From DASQBT01 sp963746955 (GTDB taxonomy: Bacteria; Pseudomonadota; Gammaproteobacteria; Burkholderiales; Thiobacillaceae), in NCBI GenBank assembly GCA_963746955.1, contig CAVVDR010000003.1:124001-188000 (forward strand): a stretch of 64,000 nt of DNA, written 5' to 3'. The first letter of the stretch is position 1; the number at the start of each line of letters is the position of its first letter. The notes below the pieces were generated by a model that saw nothing but the letters and a program-made list of their open reading frames with translations, had not been told where the DNA came from and did not search any database. Shown piece by piece: positions 62,765 through 64,000 of the stretch. The translations under genes were made by a program, and so were the position numbers.

Positions 62765-63514
62765 ATGGTATCCAAATTTGACGGTCAATGGGTTGATAGC
62801 GCGCTGGGCACTTACCTGCTAAGCCGGGAACTGGTTTATTTTGACCGCGCGGTGGCCGACGTATTCGGCTTCAATGCGGTTCAGGTGGGTTTGCCGGCGG
62901 TGGCCTTTTTGCGCAACAGCCGCATCCCACAACGGGTAAGGTGCGGCTTGGACGGGGAGGCTCAGATTCATGCCGACCCGATGTTCCTGCCCTTTGAATC
63001 GCAGTCCATCGATCTGGTCCTCCTGCCGCACGTACTGGAGTTCAGCGACAATCCGCACCAGGTACTGCGCGAGGTGGAGCGGATACTGCGCCCGGAAGGC
63101 AGGGTGATAATTTCCGGCTTCAATCCCAGAAGCCTGTGGGGCATTGTGCGCGCGCTGAAGGCTGGCGATGGGCGCTTTCCCTGGAACGGCAATTTTCTTA
63201 ATCTTTCCCGGGTCAAGGACTGGCTTGAACTGCTGGGTTTCGAGTTCGCGGCGGGCAGTATGTGTTGTTATCGTCCCCCTATCAACCGCGACTCTTGGCT
63301 GCGGCGTTTCCGCTTTATGGAGCCAGCCGGGGACCGCTGGTGGGCGATGGGGGGTGGGGTTTATTTCATCCAGGCCGTCAAGCGAGTGCACGGCATGCGG
63401 CTGTTGACCCCATCCTGGAAAGAACCGGTAAATGCCGCGCAGACGTTGGCGCCGGCAGCAAGAAAGATCGTCAATCTGAAACAGTATCGGGTACGTCGTG
63501 GCAAGCCGCCGTGA
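62765..63514 (+). CDS. SAM-dependent methyltransferase
   Basis: A 249-residue class I methyltransferase-like protein, always found between gloB and rnhA in this neighbourhood type. FESQSIDLVLLPHVLEFSDN and LREVERILRPEGRVIISGFN are the typical later motifs; the glycine-rich SAM motif is poorly conserved. Its substrate is not known. Its stop lies 17 bases inside rnhA, which starts before it ends. Confidence 0.87.
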   Translation: MVSKFDGQWVDSALGTYLLSRELVYFDRAVADVFGFNAVQVGLPAVAFLRNSRIPQRVRCGLDGEAQIHADPMFLPFESQSIDLVLLPHVLEFSDNPHQVLREVERILRPEGRVIISGFNPRSLWGIVRALKAGDGRFPWNGNFLNLSRVKDWLELLGFEFAAGSMCCYRPPINRDSWLRRFRFMEPAGDRWWAMGGGVYFIQAVKRVHGMRLLTPSWKEPVNAAQTLAPAARKIVNLKQYRVRRGKPP

Positions 63515-63944
63515 AATCGTCGAGGCTTACACCGATGGCGCTTGCAAGGGGAACCCGGGACCGGGGGGCTGGGGCGCCTTGCTGGTCTGCGGGGAGCATC
63601 GGAAGGAGTTGTTCGGGGGGGAAGCACATACCACCAATAACCGCATGGAGCTCAAGGCCGTCATCGAGGCATTGAGTGCGCTGAAGCGGTCTGCGCAGGT
63701 CAGGCTGCATACGGATTCCCAATATGTGCACAACGGAATCAGCCTGTGGCTGCCCGGCTGGAAGCGCAAGGGATGGAAAACCGCCGCAGGCAAGCCGGTG
63801 AAAAACCAGGACTTGTGGCTGGCTCTGGAACAGGCCGCCCAAGCGCACACGGTCGAATGGATCTGGGTTAAAGGCCACGCCGGCCATCCGGGCAACGAGC
63901 GTGCAGACGAACTGGCGAATGCCGGAATTGGCTCGGCACGATAA
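63498..63944 (+). CDS. rnhA: Ribonuclease HI
   Basis: A 148-residue enzyme cutting RNA in RNA-DNA hybrids. All catalytic residues are present: Asp in YTDGACKGNPGPGG, Glu in NNRMELKAV, Asp in TDSQYV, and the His/Asp in KGHAGHPGNERADELA. GTG 63498 is the start, overlapping the methyltransferase gene by 17 bases. Confidence 0.97.
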   Translation: MASRREIVEAYTDGACKGNPGPGGWGALLVCGEHRKELFGGEAHTTNNRMELKAVIEALSALKRSAQVRLHTDSQYVHNGISLWLPGWKRKGWKTAAGKPVKNQDLWLALEQAAQAHTVEWIWVKGHAGHPGNERADELANAGIGSAR

Positions 63945-63977
63945 GGGACGAACGCTGCGTCTTGCGGCAGGAAGAAC

Positions 63978-64000
63978 ATGCGACAAGTCATTCTGGATAC
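63978..64000 (+). CDS. dnaQ: DNA polymerase III epsilon subunit, first codons only
   Basis: The last 23 bases read MRQVILD plus part of a codon, which is the conserved start of DnaQ, the proofreading exonuclease of the replicative polymerase (MRQVILDTETTG...). The rnhA-dnaQ neighbourhood is standard. GGCAGGAAG before the ATG provides a ribosome site. Only seven residues are visible. Confidence 0.75.

Overview
This is about 64 kb of a GC-rich Gram-negative chromosome, most likely a betaproteobacterium. The Nitrosomonadales/Gallionellales/Sulfuricella-like lineage is my best guess from gene content; no taxonomic marker settles it. Supporting signs are the housekeeping runs queG-tsaE-amiC-mutL and mltD-gloB-methyltransferase-rnhA-dnaQ, glnE, the exported c-type cytochromes with cytochrome b561 proteins, YceI proteins and YeeE/YedE sulfur-transport proteins. 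Except in the first 10 kb and a patch at 35-37 kb, genes are intact, tightly packed and often overlap as ATGA or GTGA.

Region 1 (1-10.3 kb) is a defence island around a type I restriction-modification locus: hsdM (3' end), hsdS, an Abi-C protein, a large methylase-like protein, a remnant of an hsdR 5' end, then hipB-hipA-hsdR-metalloprotease. The hipBA toxin-antitoxin module has its own promoter with four 16-bp operator palindromes. It runs into hsdR through an ATGA overlap, so restriction-subunit expression appears tied to HipB autoregulation. hsdS and hsdR carry nine single-base insertions; abi, the methylase-like gene and hipB each carry an apparent single-base loss. A 23-codon remnant of inorganic pyrophosphatase marks the right edge against glnE.

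Region 2 (10.3-33.9 kb) is mostly core: glnE, acs, two yceI genes with a cytochrome b561, a c-di-GMP riboswitch upstream of a small exported protein, carbonic anhydrase, rlmD, a 3'-5' exonuclease, an HDOD protein, slyD, an exported SCP2 protein, YeeE/YedE transport, an Mla-like lipid-transport operon whose ATPase gene is degenerate, and a tightly coupled set of SH3 protein, M48 protease, CHASE2 adenylate cyclase, class II phosphodiesterase-like protein and thioredoxin/HEAT protein.

Region 3 (33.9-40.8 kb) is accessory: a repeat, an attC-like structure before a trypsin-like protease, gnd between two REP-associated transposase remnants, an in-frame transposase-GGDEF chimera, small DUF proteins, and a CPBP membrane protease with an IS3 OrfA-like helix-turn-helix.

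Region 4 (40.8-64 kb) is core: a cytochrome c/b561 module with a two-component system, fpr, murI, queG-tsaE-amiC-mutL, an amidohydrolase, fabI, a thioredoxin-like protein, a four-gene peptide ABC transporter, mltD, gloB, a methyltransferase, rnhA and the first codons of dnaQ. No tRNA, rRNA, CRISPR array or complete insertion sequence was found.
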